A DNA stretch of 64,000 nucleotides from Henricia sp. BOLD:AAB3569 (GCA_037783545.1 JBBELK010001007.1:186001-250000), one strand, 5' to 3'. Counted from the first letter of the stretch, positions 41,811 through 54,687 are shown. A program made the numbers and translations. Notes: a model not told the origin generated them from the sequence alone.

Positions 41811-44810
41811 GTATAGGATGTACTTTACCCGAAGTCAATTACTAAAGTTTATTTTTTCTTCTTCTATTTTCAGTGAGATCAGACGTATCCATGCCAAGGA
41901 CACAAAGACACAAGACCATTACTTCACCGTCAGTGGTCCAAGCAGTGGTGGCATCTCATCGACAGATCAAGGGATTATCACCACCCTGCCGCTGTTATAT
42001 TCAACCACTCCGCCCAAAACCAAAATCAGCTACGTCGCCTACTACTTCACTAATGCATCCCTGTGGACCTCGACCTTCATGCCTCAATACCAGGGAAACT
42101 TCACTGGAATACGGCATATCACCCTCTTGTTTACGTGTATTAGTTACACCATGGTTGCTGCCGATGCGTTGTCCACGTTAGCAGTGACGGAGGAGTCTGT
42201 CGTGCTAAGCTGGCCTAATTATAGTCTGACCTTATCTGTGGTAATTAGAGCAGCCGTAGTTGGTGTCGTAGTCTTCGCATTCATTGGCATTGTTGAGATG
42301 ATCTTCCGAGCCACACCAACTGTATGGTCGCTACATCCACCTTGCGTACCAGTGCAACAGCAGCATGAAGACATGTTTCCGAATAGCGTCCAACCGACTT
42401 GTGTGCAGTCTGTTGCGGGAGATTTCTACGGAGGAAACTCTATTAGTGTTAGGGGTATTCCCTGCAAATCCAGCAGTGCTCCAGATATTATGCAGACCCA
42501 GAGTTCCAAACAAGTGCGTGGTAACACCCAGATGCACTTCAATCAACCGGCATTGTATGGTAAAGGCGACTTGAAGCCATGCGACATTTTGAGTAACACA
42601 TCAGCTAAGATGAATAATGCTGTTGATGTGAAGACAAGGAACACTGAAAGTCCCACCACCAAAACTCGTGCTGCAGGTTTGACTCGCTGCTCTCAATGGA
42701 GCGTGGTCAATGGCCGCAAAATCTACAAACTTCATGCTGAAAAGTTAAACAGCAAACAGTTTACCAAATCTACATTTGACACCAAGCCTGATGCGTCTCT
42801 ATCCCCCGACGTAACAATCAACCCTACTCGTGACAATACCAACAATTCCAAGAATGACATCCAGCTTGCCGTTAGTTCCAATTGCAACGTAGTTAGCTCC
42901 GGGAACAGCTCTCAGACAAGCGACGTAACCTGGATTCCTTGCTCGTCTACATCAATTGACTTTAAGAGCAATTCCTTCATAACTGACACGCTAACTTCTT
43001 ATCAACCAAGGTCTACTTCAAGTGTTTCTGCTGCCAGGAGCAGTTCATCACTCTTTTCCAATGAGTCGATTGAGAAAGCAAGACCCGATGACGACCATGA
43101 TGACAAGGCCATTCCGGCAATTGAGGACTGTTTAACTCATTCTGAGACCAAGCAGACGTCTCTAATCAAGACAATTTTTCATGAGCCATTACAGAGCCGA
43201 CCCGAATCCATCTCTTGCACTGCGCCTGCAACCATTCAGCCCTACTACAACAAACAAAATATCACTATTGAGAAGCAGGCAGCAGGTGATAGACACTGTA
43301 CTGCACACAGTGAGCAGTACAAGTTCCAAGACCGTGACCCTTCAGAAGAATTTGTATCCTACTTTGCTGTTCTCACAGAGGAGAATATCAAGACAGCTCA
43401 AGTGAAACGCACCAAGAATTACATCAACAAATTTACCGACATGGGAAAGGCTAAAATTGTCATCTTGCCTTACGATGATTGCGAAGCACCCCAGAATGTG
43501 TCTGATATTGACGAGATGAGTATAATCTCCATTCTCGACGATATTCCACCAGTTAAGACAAATCCCGATGAAAAAACCCCAGCCGCCTGTGCTGCAGTGA
43601 CAACACGCTCTGACTACATCATCAATATTCCCATGGATTTTGAACTGCCGAGTGTGACCATACAGACAAGCACTAGCCTCAGATCGGTCTTCTTCGGGAT
43701 TAGAAAGTGGTTTTGCTGTCCAAACCCAGACTTGATATTGGCGATGACTACAAGTTGGAAGTTACTGAAAATGATTCTTCCATGAAAACCCCAGATGAAA
43801 ATACCAGCGTGCTGTCTGTTCCACAGGGAGCTGCTGCTAACCATCCCATTCAACTAGGACCAAGTGGAGCTAAAACCAAGCACACTGCCGCAATCTAGGG
43901 TACTATTAGTGGAAATAACAACTGCGATACTGAAGAAAATACGACAAAGTCCCATCACAATCTCCAAGGCTCCGTCTTCCAAACAGCGAGTGGCATGATC
44001 GAGTACAATCCCGTCTCTTCATCCACCAGTTGGAACAGCATCCAGTCAGTTTATAATGCCTTGAAGAAACAACTCGCTCCTTACGATGACCCAACTGCCA
44101 TCAACCAGAACAACAGCAAAGACACCACCGTCACCCAGGTTGGTCGACCCCATTCTCCAATCAAGCCCGACAGCGTCCCTTCCAAGAAATATCTGTTCTT
44201 TGACAGTACCAAGACATCAGAGGAATCCTCAGTCGAGCCCAAATCATCCACCAGTGAAGGAATTCATTGCAGCCAGAGCATCACAAGTGATGACAGTGCG
44301 TGTAATGTCAAGTATATACGCAGTGGCAAAAACCAAGATCAGAATGGAAGCCTTTCTGTTAAGGGTGTCGTCCTCACTGAAGATACGTCCAGCAGCTCAT
44401 ATCCCCAAAGCAGCAGCATAAGTGACACTCATAGCAGTAGCATCTTCAGCAGCTCCAGTGTAACGGACATTGAAAAGCCACGCAACAGTTACTTTCAAGC
44501 CCTGTACGAAGCAGACCAGACCCCCAGTATCGTCACAATCGAGACCAACACTGTACCAGTCGCAATGTTCATTCTTTTAATATGCCACGTCCTTCTGATT
44601 GCGTCCTGCGTTCTTGCGGTGTGGTGGTCCATATACTCCCTCCATGGCTTCTGTTGGAGCGCCTTCTGGGAGTGGGCTGCCACTGCTGTCACGGCTGTTC
44701 TCATCCAGGCTATCGTCTATGATACCATCAAGGCTGCCATCATAACGTTTCTCAAGCGGTTGTCCTTCAAGGAAGAGACAAAACCAAAGCCCTACTCCAT
44801 CATTCTCTAA

Positions 44811-46991
44811 TCTGTATCACACAGATTTCTAATACGCATACTGCAATATAAATCACAGTCATAAAGTTCAATTAGCCTTTTGCGTGTTTCACATAAATAA
44901 CATACAACGTATTTAATCTCTTCATTTCACATGTACCCAGTAGTATCAAGATGACCATACTAGATATTTGTTGCTATGTAATAGGTGCACATGACCGGTG
45001 TGAAGTACAGAATGAATACCGTGTTCACTGTACGACATAATGGCATAAAGCAACCAGACTGTTAGTTGCTATGCAATGGCATGTAGAACCTAGTATGCAA
45101 ACTTTCTAAACTGCACACTGAAAGTGAAGAATTCGGGGTGCCAGACATATTGCAACGGTAATACACGCAAAAAGCTAATTACATGTAGGTTCTGCCGTGA
45201 ACCTACTGAATTAACTTAAATTTGGATCATGATATACACAAAATTGAGCAAAAAAACCAATTCAACTGCGAAGCATAAAAATGTTTTTAAAAAACCATTA
45301 AAATACAAAAATCCACAAGGAATGCTGCAAATCATGGTGAATATTTCACCATACCGGTACTGCGTTCGTGCAGTTGTAAATACACTGTATGTAAATATGT
45401 TAATATGTTGTGTTTGAAAAAAGAAAAGAATATAAAAAAGGGGAAATTAACTATACTGGCTATGGTCAAATTACAGAGCCTAGAAAAATTATCAACACAG
45501 AAAGAAATAAAAACCTACTGGTAATGTAATATAAGTTTTCAAAACAAGACACTAAAAGCAAATATTTACACCGACCGGATAGTTTGTGCTATACATGTGC
45601 TTGTAGAAAGAATGTCTTGTACTTCCAGATTGTTTTCAGGTGATTTGAAGCTTCCTTGCGAAGTAGAGAAAATACTAATTCTTATCTATGGACCTATAGC
45701 TCTAAAATGACGTCACTGCCTACAGATTACCACATGTTTTTTTCCCATGATGTGCATACTGATGGCATTTATTACTTGTATTTTTACTACGAAGATGGCC
45801 GTCTGTGAGAATGGTCTATACATATGTAGGTAAAGTGTGCGAGCTCGGCAAATTCATTTTACTTTCCCTTGCATCAGAGGTGATTTAGTAATGTCTGGTA
45901 GATCGCTGGTATTGAACAGTCAGTACATACATGTACTAGCAGAATGGATTGCTATAAGCCAGGACTACTTTATATGTCTATATTTATTGAAAGGTATTTG
46001 ATAAAACTGAAAAAAATACTATCATTGTACATTATACTAACTCTTCTTCAATTCGGGTGATCAAAGTTTGGTTAAAGAAAGAAAACTTTGTAAATTCACA
46101 AGATGTTTAACAATGTTATAAAAACTGTTGATACTGAAATAATCATGGAAAATGAAAGATAATAGATTACTATCTATTATTCATTTGATAAAATATGTTT
46201 GCACCAACAGTATTTATTGATCATGAAACTCCTAATCCTGAAATTTGTAACTTTCAGCAATCAAGAATCTGAATTCTGTAAAAAGGCCAGTCTTATAGTT
46301 CGAAAGCGAAGAAATGTGATTTGAATGTAGGTCTATTTAAACAAAAAATATCACACTGGAATTATTCATTCATAACCCAAACTCATTGCTTATAGTGCAA
46401 TTATCTGATTTCTAGTTCATCTTCATCTTTTTGTGGTATCAATGTATCGGTAGTACATCATCATGGTAATTAAAATTCTGCGATGAGGGGGGAGAAAATC
46501 TGAACTATTTTATTCTGTGTGCTTGCCTTAATAGAATGTGGATTGGAAAGCTGGAGAAGAAAAGACAAGGTGAAAGTATTTGTGAGTTCGTACAAAGCAA
46601 GATGTAGTTCGAAAAAAAAAATGAGATTACTGAGTAAGAGGAAAAACAGACTGCAAACAATTAAATGTTTAGAAAGGGACACTACCACAACTAAGGGGCT
46701 ATCCATAGAGTACATACGCACGGAGGGGGGTGGTGAGGGGCGTTAGAGCCAATGCGTACATTGTAATCTCGCATTGAGAATTACTGTCCACGCTGCGCGC
46801 ACTGATTGCGCAACGCCTGTGCCAAAGCCTCGCTTTGGTCACATTCATTTTAATAGGAGAAAAGGGAAGTCGGCCGCACCATGATAAAGGTCTATTGCCA
46901 TAGCCTAGGAATCCACACAGGGGCTGTATACCTAGTTTTCGGACAAAATACTACAAGACATCACTGCAGTTGCCATTCTTTTTCAAGTTCA
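44811..46991. other. 3' flank of copy C
   Basis: Matches the flanks of copies A and B to about 46740 with many small indels. No gene is seen. The tandem homology ends near 46740, which I take as the right border of the array. Confidence 0.6.
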
Positions 46992-47014
46992 TATAGACCA
47001 ATCCGGTAACTTAA

Positions 47015-47527
47015 AGGCCCTGTAGATGATCTGTTTTTGAGCGATTCTGCGAATAAAACCATTATAAATCAAAAGAAAGACATCAACAAACTCATCCGAA
47101 GAAATGTCAGCTTTGTCAAATGTACCACGTTTAAAAAAAGCATGAAAATCCATATGTATTTTCCTGGTCTTTGCGGGGTGTTTCAAATATTCGTTCTCAG
47201 TTGATCGGGTACTATGTGGCTTGCGTCATGCACTCATACTGCGTGTGCGCGCGATCCATAAAAATGCATCGCGTTGGAACACGCACACGGAGTACACAGC
47301 GCCCATGCATTTTGGACAGCGTAGATGCGAACCAAAAATAAGTAAATCGTTTGCAAACGATCTAAATAATTTCATCTTTACGGATTATTTTCTGGTAAAA
47401 TTATATCATTTTGAGCGAAAACCTTTCATTGGATAGTTGCTATTAATTCAATCTTTACTTTAAGACCTTTATCCCTGTAAACTCGTCGATTACTTTTTGG
47501 GGTCATTGCAAATGATCCACTGGGCCT
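47015..47527. repeat. TTAA MITE nested in family X element
   Basis: AGGCCC family in the opposite orientation to 16517-16919, with an extra ~110-bp internal segment (about 47218-47330). TTAA on both sides (47011-47014, 47528-47531). The right arm of the host element shows what the undisturbed arm looked like. Confidence 0.85.
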
Positions 47528-48043
47528 TTAAGGTCTCCTTCCCTGTATATCCGCCATAGAGATGGGGGGCTTCCAGTGCAAGGACTGTGCGTTGTGTTGC
47601 TGTTAGAACGAAAATCGCGCATCCATTGGCATATACATGCACGCGACGCGCCCCCTTCACGTACACAGTCTTACAAAAGGTGCGTTCAGACGCTCGACAG
47701 TAAGCTCGTAAACAGTGACCGTGTGGACGCACTTACAAGTTAACGACGATTTACCCACGAGAAATATTATTATAGCGCGCTACTTACGAGCGCGCACCAT
47801 TGGTATTTATATTCAAGCAAACTTGAATCCGTGGTTCTGATTGGTAGATCCATGGCAACAACAGTGTGACATTATCCTATGTCCCGTCTTCCGATTTTAT
47901 GTCGCACTCTGCGTGATGCGCCCTGGTATTCCAAATGCATGCGTCCCCTACATACACGGAGCTGCACACTATAATCTAGCTATCTGATGCGGCTTGTTAT
48001 GCGCGCGATTCTCTGCACTGCGTCCCGCGCGTGTATTGCAGAC

Positions 48044-48131
48044 TGCGCGACTGCAGAGTGTGCGCGTTATTAGTGCGTCAAGTTTGCTTGAAGACTGCAG
48101 AGTGTGCGCGTTATTAGTGCGTCAAGTTTGC
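48044..48131. repeat. Tandem duplication of ~44 bp
   Basis: GACTGCAGAGTGTGCGCG through AGTTTGCTTGAA occurs twice in direct succession with no difference seen. Confidence 0.85.
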
Positions 48132-48146
48132 TTGAAGATAAATTCG

Positions 48147-48286
48147 TTATCCCACTCGCGCTCGTGGAATACGGCATGATGTAGTGCGTTTGCGTCCCAT
48201 ATCCCACTCGGCCTTCGGCCTCGTGGGATATGGGACGCAAACGCACTACATGATGCCGTATATTCCACTCGCGCTCGTGGGATAAC
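48147..48286. repeat. Long palindrome with hairpin tip GGCCTTCGGCC
   Basis: Arms of about 60 bp, starting TTATCCCACTCGCGCTCGTGG and closing with its complement, meet at CTCGGCCTTCGGCCTCG. Only a few mismatches. It lies inside the family X element. Confidence 0.85.
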
Positions 48287-48627
48287 TAATAATGTGCCGT
48301 GTGCATGCCTGCGCGTCGTTGTTAAAGCACCGTGTCGACACGCATCATTGTTAGTCACAGTGGGACTGTCGTTGTTAACTTTACCTTCGAAGGTAGTTGC
48401 CCGTCTGAACATGTTTGAAGTGCATCTAGCTTTGTAGGATTGTGTATGCGAAGGGGGTGCGTCGCGTGTATGCGAAGGGGGTGCGTCGCGTGTATGTAAT
48501 GGATGCACACTTTTTGTAATAACAGCAACATACATGTACATGTATAACGCAGTCCATGCACCGGAAGCCTCCCCAGCTATGGCGGATATACAGGGAAGGA
48601 GACCTCAGTTACCGGATTGGTCTACAC

Positions 48628-49679
48628 ACATAGTGGGTTACACGTCTTGTTCCTTGTGTAACAAGTGGAGTACACGTATGCAACAAAAATGACTCAAGCA
48701 AAACCACTTTGGATTATCTGTCATGTATTATCTGGTTTTTTTAACGTTGAACCAGTCAACAGAGTCATTCGCTTCAAATGACAGTGAATCGCTTAAAAAA
48801 CTGTTAAACATTAGAAAATGTGAAAATTGATATGGGATAGCATAAGGGGCACATTAATCATAAGGCAACATTTCATTTCATTTCACTGTTGTGTGTATCT
48901 AGAGTCAACAATTTGATGACAAACGTCCGTCACATGTTACAATTTTTTTCAGTATAAATAGGGAGTAGTACCAAATTTCTTAAGAATTCTAACATGCATT
49001 ACATGTATGCCACTCTTACTGCTTTTATAAACCTTTTCCCAAACCCGATTAGGATCTGATCAGGATCAAGTGTAAATTCACCAGCTATTGCTATGTTCAT
49101 TTGATTACCGAGTGGGGAAAAATCCTTGTTCGAAATGCATGTGTATACATACATACATAGTTTTAAAATCAACTCAATATCAGTAAATATTTACACACAC
49201 CGTAAAAAAGACCTATCAATTTCCTGTTCACAAGTCCAAACTTTGGCAATAGTCCGTTTCCTAGCTCAGAGATTATTAATCAGTGCACGTTATGAGTACA
49301 ATTGCATTATCACATATAAAGGGAGGAGTATGTTACATTTTTACAACACGTTTTACAAAAATGGCCTTAATCCATGCATTACAAATCTGGGCTCCTTCGA
49401 GATATACACGTGTGGTTTTGAGCATGCAGTTCTAGTGCAAAGCACATTGTTAAATGGTTGGCCATTTTGATGGAGTTTGTTAATATTGTATGTGTGCTTG
49501 CATTGTCTATTTAGATGAATGACATATGTTAAAAATCATGTGATCCATTCCATTGTCTGCTGAACAAAGACAAATGCAACTTAAATGCTGATTTTATAGG
49601 TATTAAACACCATGAGGTTTACATGTAGACAAGTTTTTACTTTAAATAGTATCATGATCACATTGATGAAATGATATAT
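48628..49679. other. Sequence downstream of the kinesin stop (minus strand)
   Basis: No ORF or element recognised. On the minus strand this would be the 3' untranslated and downstream region of the kinesin gene. I found no clear AATAAA on that strand. Confidence 0.4.
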
Positions 49680-49888
49680 CTAATTAGGTGTATCAGCAAC
49701 CTTAAGCGGTACCTTGGATCGAGGTGTTCGGTTGGCACTGTTCTCACGTGGAGCCTTCTGTTTAAAGCCTTTCCCGGGTAGCGCCTTTTTCTTCGATGGT
49801 TTGGCAAAGTTCTCCTTTCCATCATCCTGCAGAGCAAATGTTTATCAACATAAAATAAAACATTTTCACAGGCTGACCCAGACATCAG

Positions 49889-50017
49889 GGACCAATTTCA
49901 CTAAGCGAAATGATCTTTCGTAACACCAGTTGTGATGGGTTATAACCACCGTAATGTGCATCTCGAGTAACATGCTTCTAGAGTTATGAAGGATCATAGC
50001 GCTTTGTGAAATCAATG
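49889..50017. repeat. Small foldback MITE in kinesin intron
   Basis: CCAATTTCACTAAGCGAAATGA faces a complement containing TTTCACAAAGCGCTATGA at 49990-50015. About 130 bp. Confidence 0.55.
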
Positions 50018-50302
50018 CTGCTAATAATGGTCATCCAAAACACTGCGGATGAAAGCCTAATTTGTACAGGATTGGCAGTGTCCCAAAATTTTAATCAACC
50101 CTTTCAAAAATGGAAGATAGGATTGGTTCCAACTGTCAAATGCCATGATTCTCTCAGCCTTGTCCAAGTCTGTGGCGTAAGCTTGTTTTACGATGGTGGC
50201 TGGCAAAATCTAGGCCTGTATAGCTATGAGGAAATCACAGCGCAGTTGCATTTAACAGCGACTTCATGGCGAAATGTAGCTAGCAAATAGGCTGGTTACC
50301 GG

Positions 50303-50716
50303 TCTCTTGTTGCAAAATAATTTTATATCATTGGAAAGCCCTGTCATTCCTCTTTACGATAATGTGTCATTTGTTATGATTAAGCAATTGGGGGATGTGC
50401 AGCACAGCTGAATACGGGGGCGGGTGTAAAGTGAAATGTCACAAAATGCATTGCTATTGTCAAAAATTGCATTGACACATTCCCATCCTCCAAGCAAAAG
50501 GGGATATGCACTGCATGACAATAGCAGTGAATTTTGTGACATTTCACTTTCCACCCACCCCTGTATTCCGCTATACTGCACATCCCCCAATTGATTAATC
50601 ATAACAAATGACACATCACTGTAAAGAGGAATAACAGGGCTTTCCAATGATACCGAATTCAAGGGAAATGATTTAGTAACAAGAGAGAAATCGTCAGTCA
50701 AACTTGACTTTCCGAA
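50303..50716. repeat. Palindromic MITE, same family as copy B intron 3
   Basis: The right end reads AAATCGTCAGTCAAACTTG and both arms match 17579-18012. The outermost left ~25 bases are missing. Confidence 0.8.
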
Positions 50717-51104
50717 CTTTTTTGAGGAGTTTAGTTTACTAAAAAATGTTCATGGTTCTTTGTGATCGTTTCAGTTGCTGTTTCTTTTAAGATTAGTAAA
50801 AAAACTTTGAGGTAAACGCTGGCACTAGTACAGGAATTTCGGTTTATGGAGCATATTCGTGTGCACAAAAGCCTATTCCTATATCGGGAATCTGCCATTA
50901 CATGTACTTTAAGGTAAACCGAGTTTCGAGGTATCCGGTTTTCACTTAACAGGATTTTACTGTATTTAGATTAAGTATTGAATACGTCCCCCAGGTCTAT
51001 TGCACTGGTAGATTCATAATGAACACAGCCATGCTACATACGTACATGTACGTGCAGCTACAGAAGGCAGCTAGACAGCACCAGATACGACATACATGTA
51101 CTAT

Positions 51105-51661
51105 AGACTATTCCCTGGACTCCTTCCCTGTACACGTCTGCCATCGCTGGGACGCAGCTTTTTCCAGTGCATGGACTGTGCATTTTGCGTTGTTAAATCA
51201 AACAGCGCGCATCCATGATGCGCACAACGCGCTTCGCACACACAAATTCACACAGCCTTTTTGCGTGGAATTGCCACGCACGTCGCTTCTAGAAAAGCGG
51301 TGTGGAAGGAATTTTTAGTGAAACGATGCACTGAAAATTACTGAATTATGAAAACACTTTCCGTCTAAACTAAATCTGTGGAAGGAATTTGGGGTGAAAC
51401 AATGCACCAAAAACCACAGAAATTAGCTGGGACATGTTGAACGGAAAGTGTCTTCATAGTGATTTTCAGTGCATCGTTTCACTCAAAATTCCCCCATCAT
51501 CGCTTTTCTCAAAGTGACGCGCGTCGCAAAAATGCTCGGTGTGAATTCACCATTACAACAAACGCGCAAATTGTTCTAAGTGACGAAATGAGCAGCATCA
51601 CATAACGCATGTAGTTCATGCACTGGCTGCGTCCCAGCTATGGCGGACATACATGGAAGGT
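51105..51661. repeat. Family X MITE next to the BimC-box exon
   Basis: Outer arms GGACTCCTTCCCTGTACACG and CGGACATACATGGAAGG are inverted; an inner palindrome (about 51300-51490) repeats CTGTGGAAGGAATTT-type sequence. The right end lies about 25 bases from the splice donor of the exon at 51687-51836. Confidence 0.65.
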
Positions 51662-52534
51662 ATAGTAAAATGGCATTGTACAATACCTCTTCAATGAATG
51701 TGTCTGGCAGCGGCACATTACTGGCCTCGTTGATGGTCCGATCCAAGCCAAAACTCTTCAGTAGACGTTCATGGGGCTCTGTACGTCTGTGTCAGCTGAC
51801 GGGGGTAGCTGAAACGACGGTTTTTTGGAGTAACACCTGGTGAATAAAAGTCAAAAAGTGAGTATTCAGTGGTTGAAAAAATGCAATAAAAATGTTTTCC
51901 GTAAAAATCACTTTTGTCTTAGTGTTGCATGAATTAGCAGCTAAAGAACAAAGTAAATAATGCTTGGGATGAATTGTTCAACCGCTCGGCTTAACTGAAG
52001 ACAAATTTTGCTGAATGGTTAAATGAGACCCTCTTATAGACGATGTCCTATCTTTGTTTATATCTAAACTGCCCTCTGTTTAAAATTGGTTGTCGTCATG
52101 CGCACGCATCCTGTTTTGCATAAATTTTGTTTGGTAATGTGCAAAATTCACATAATTCAAAGATGATTTGACTTGCGACCTTATTCCTAAACCAAATTTA
52201 TTCAAAACACTACGCGTGGGCATAACGCCGGGCATGTTTTGGTTTGCTATGACAGCAGAGGGCACATGGTCTATATAAGGCCAAAACAAAAAAAGAACTA
52301 TGTTTAGCGTTAGCGCACGCTTCACTTTCAACCCTGCGCGTCAAAGGTATTTTTAAACTTAGACACGCACCGTCTGTTGAGGGTTTCAATTAAAAACATG
52401 CCTTTATTGCTTGGAATCCACTCACCAAAAAACAAAACAAAATAGAAAGCCGCAATATTTGGTGTAATGCTCGATTGCCACTGTAACCAAATATAAGGCA
52501 AGAGTTTTATTTTAGTCCCTATTTGTGACCCGCT

Positions 52535-53612
52535 GTGCAAAAAGGTAGAATAAGTTGCGCAGGATAGGTCAAGTTTACGCGGCCATAAGAAGAAATCTGC
52601 AGAGGATCCACGCTCATTAAAGGAACACACCAGCTTACTGTTTACATAATGTAGCAATCTAGCATCCTTCACAATAGTTTTTCGATGGTCGTTGTGAAAA
52701 CAGATTATCAAAATGTCACGTAATTAACTAGAAATTTTAAAAATGAACAAAAGAGACCAAATGTTTGGCTACATACGCTTTACCGGCCGTACGGCAATGT
52801 ATTATGTATCGTGTTTGTAAATAAAGGTGCCGTTCGATATGGGTCGACACGTGTTTAACCTAGTTTCCTTGTTTTCCCCGACTCTACACACACCTTGCAT
52901 GCTCCCCAGGTCAGCGCTGTCTCGACGAAGCAACTCGAACACAATTATATGGTTTCTCCAACGTCTGCAATACGCTGTTTTGTTTTTTTAAATATTATTT
53001 ATCACCGCAAAGCGAAGACGCGAACATTTAAGAGATTCTCTCCTCCATATCAACACCCAGAAACCCTTCTTATGAAATATGTTGGCAGTTTTTTATATAA
53101 AATTAGAAAATATGGTATGTACCGGTACATAGTGTTCGTAGGACATTATTTTCCAACAAGAAGAGAAACCAACCATGAATGACAAAAGCAACTCCCACTT
53201 TGCGCTGGTTTTTCCGGCTGGAAATAAAACTAACTCAAAGATCACGTGATTTAACCGAACCAGAAATCTGGTTCAGATAAATCATGTGACCTTGATTTTT
53301 TTTTTAAATGCTAAAAAACGGCAAAATTTATGTTTCTTTTCAGGATCTATTTAGTTTATTTCAAAACGACTATCAAAATAATGTATGTGTCTATTTTGAG
53401 CCCAAAATAGCCAAACGAAGCCAGTGTTTTCCTTTGAAATACAAAAACAATATGGAAATTCCAGGCGGAACATGCGCATTTCAGGCGGTATCTGGGCACC
53501 GCCAGGAATTTTCATTGTGTTCCTGTATTTTAATGAGCATGGATCTGCGGCAGATTTCTTCTTATGGTCGCAAACACTTGACCTAGCCTGCGCGACTTAT
53601 TCTACCGTTTTG
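52535..53612. repeat. Pair of ~95-bp inverted repeats flanking ~890 bp
   Basis: 52535-52630 and 53517-53612 are inverted copies at about 85 percent identity by eye (shared block CAGATTTCTTCTTATGG). The right copy overlaps the end of the kinesin exon 53606-53790 and its splice donor. Confidence 0.65.
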
Positions 53613-54687
53613 CAGGGCGACTGCCAGTCCCTCGACCTCTGTGACCTTTACCCTCAGGTCACATATCCTATCATTGACCTGTGTGGACTGCCGAGTGACC
53701 TGTTGGCCCCAATGGTCCAGGGTTGCGGTCAGACTCTCATGCTGGTTGGTCAGGTTGTGTTTGTGGTCATCGGCATTTTGTTTACAAAGCCTGGGGTGCA
53801 TTGGATGAAAACTTTTTTACTCTGCTAGTAAATGTGGGTGAATACATCAAACACCGAGGGATCACAAACCGAGTTTAAACGCTATCGGGAGCAAATTTGA
53901 CCCCAGATCAGATCTGGTCTCGTGTCGGCGGAAGGTCGAATCCCGAGCTCGGGATCAGTTTCCGGTTTAAGCAATTATAATCTTTACCACATCCGCTCCA
54001 CAGCCATTACAGGGGGAAGTGCATGAAATTCAAGCGTGCTTGTACACAAGTGTAGTACATGTGTACAGTGAAACGTGTGAATCCACCCTTACTATAAATG
54101 TGCAAATTGTTTGAATTGATGACATAATTTAACGGCTCAGCATCATCACATAACGCATGTAGTTCATGCAGTGGCCGCGTCCCAGCTTTGACGGACATAC
54201 AGGGAAGGAGTCCTTAGAATTGTCTATACTACATGGTCTAGTAGATTTTGACCCGAACATTACCTCCGTCTGTTGGTTTGTATTAGCAAGATGCCTATCC
54301 AGTGCTTGAGTATGCATTGCTACTGCCTCAGTCATCTGTGCTGCATGAAGTAGCCCTGTATGGATGCCTCAATCTGACTGCAGCTTAATTGCCTCTTCCT
54401 CCGAGATACAGCTTTGACTCTGTGGTATTAAGAGTACACGTCGTATCAAGATATAAAACCTCGGTTGTACAGAATTTCAGTTTTCTTTTGCAAGATTGGA
54501 CATTGGATGGGTCATAGTGTGTTAAAACAGCCAATATTGAGATACCTAGCTTGTACATGTCGACACCACTTTTGCTGAATACCTCAGGTTACCAACCAAG
54601 GGAACCCGAAGTTCAAGCTCAATATCTTCAATGGTTTTTGCAGGCTGCCCTCTTGAAATTTGAGTGTGGGCCACCAGTGGCACGATA

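Larger units (their letters stand above)
38456..44810 (+). pseudogene. Minimal polycystin-1-like gene, copy C (decayed)
   Basis: Exon 1 (38456-38514, MRFVLIFTIILWTSVDST), exon 3 (40220-40410, one extra Lys codon), exon 4 (40992-41180) and exon 5 (41874-44810) align with copy B. The region that should hold exon 2, which encodes TM1, is replaced by other sequence, and joining exon 1 directly to exon 3 breaks the phase. In exon 5 a 7-bp deletion near 43713 shifts the frame, and a TGG-to-TAG change at 43896-43898 adds a stop; the frame then stays open to the YSIIL tail at 44810. Copy C has two loop segments that copy B lacks: about 146 residues after TM3 (42350-42790) and about 155 residues before TM4 (44075-44545). 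Otherwise TM2-TM5 are well conserved. A truncated product from exon 5 is possible but would lack TM4-TM5. Confidence 0.78.
46992..48627. mobile_element. Long-TIR DNA element (family X), with a nested TTAA MITE
   Basis: Left terminus TAGACCAATCCGGTAAC and, after the nested MITE, GGTCTCCTTCCCTGTATATC; the right end carries the exact complement (ATATACAGGGAAGGAGACC, then TTACCGGATTGGTCTA). Inverted arms exceed 70 bp. No transposase ORF is seen. Smaller relatives are at about 51105-51661, 54000-54240 and 54688-55023. Confidence 0.75.
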
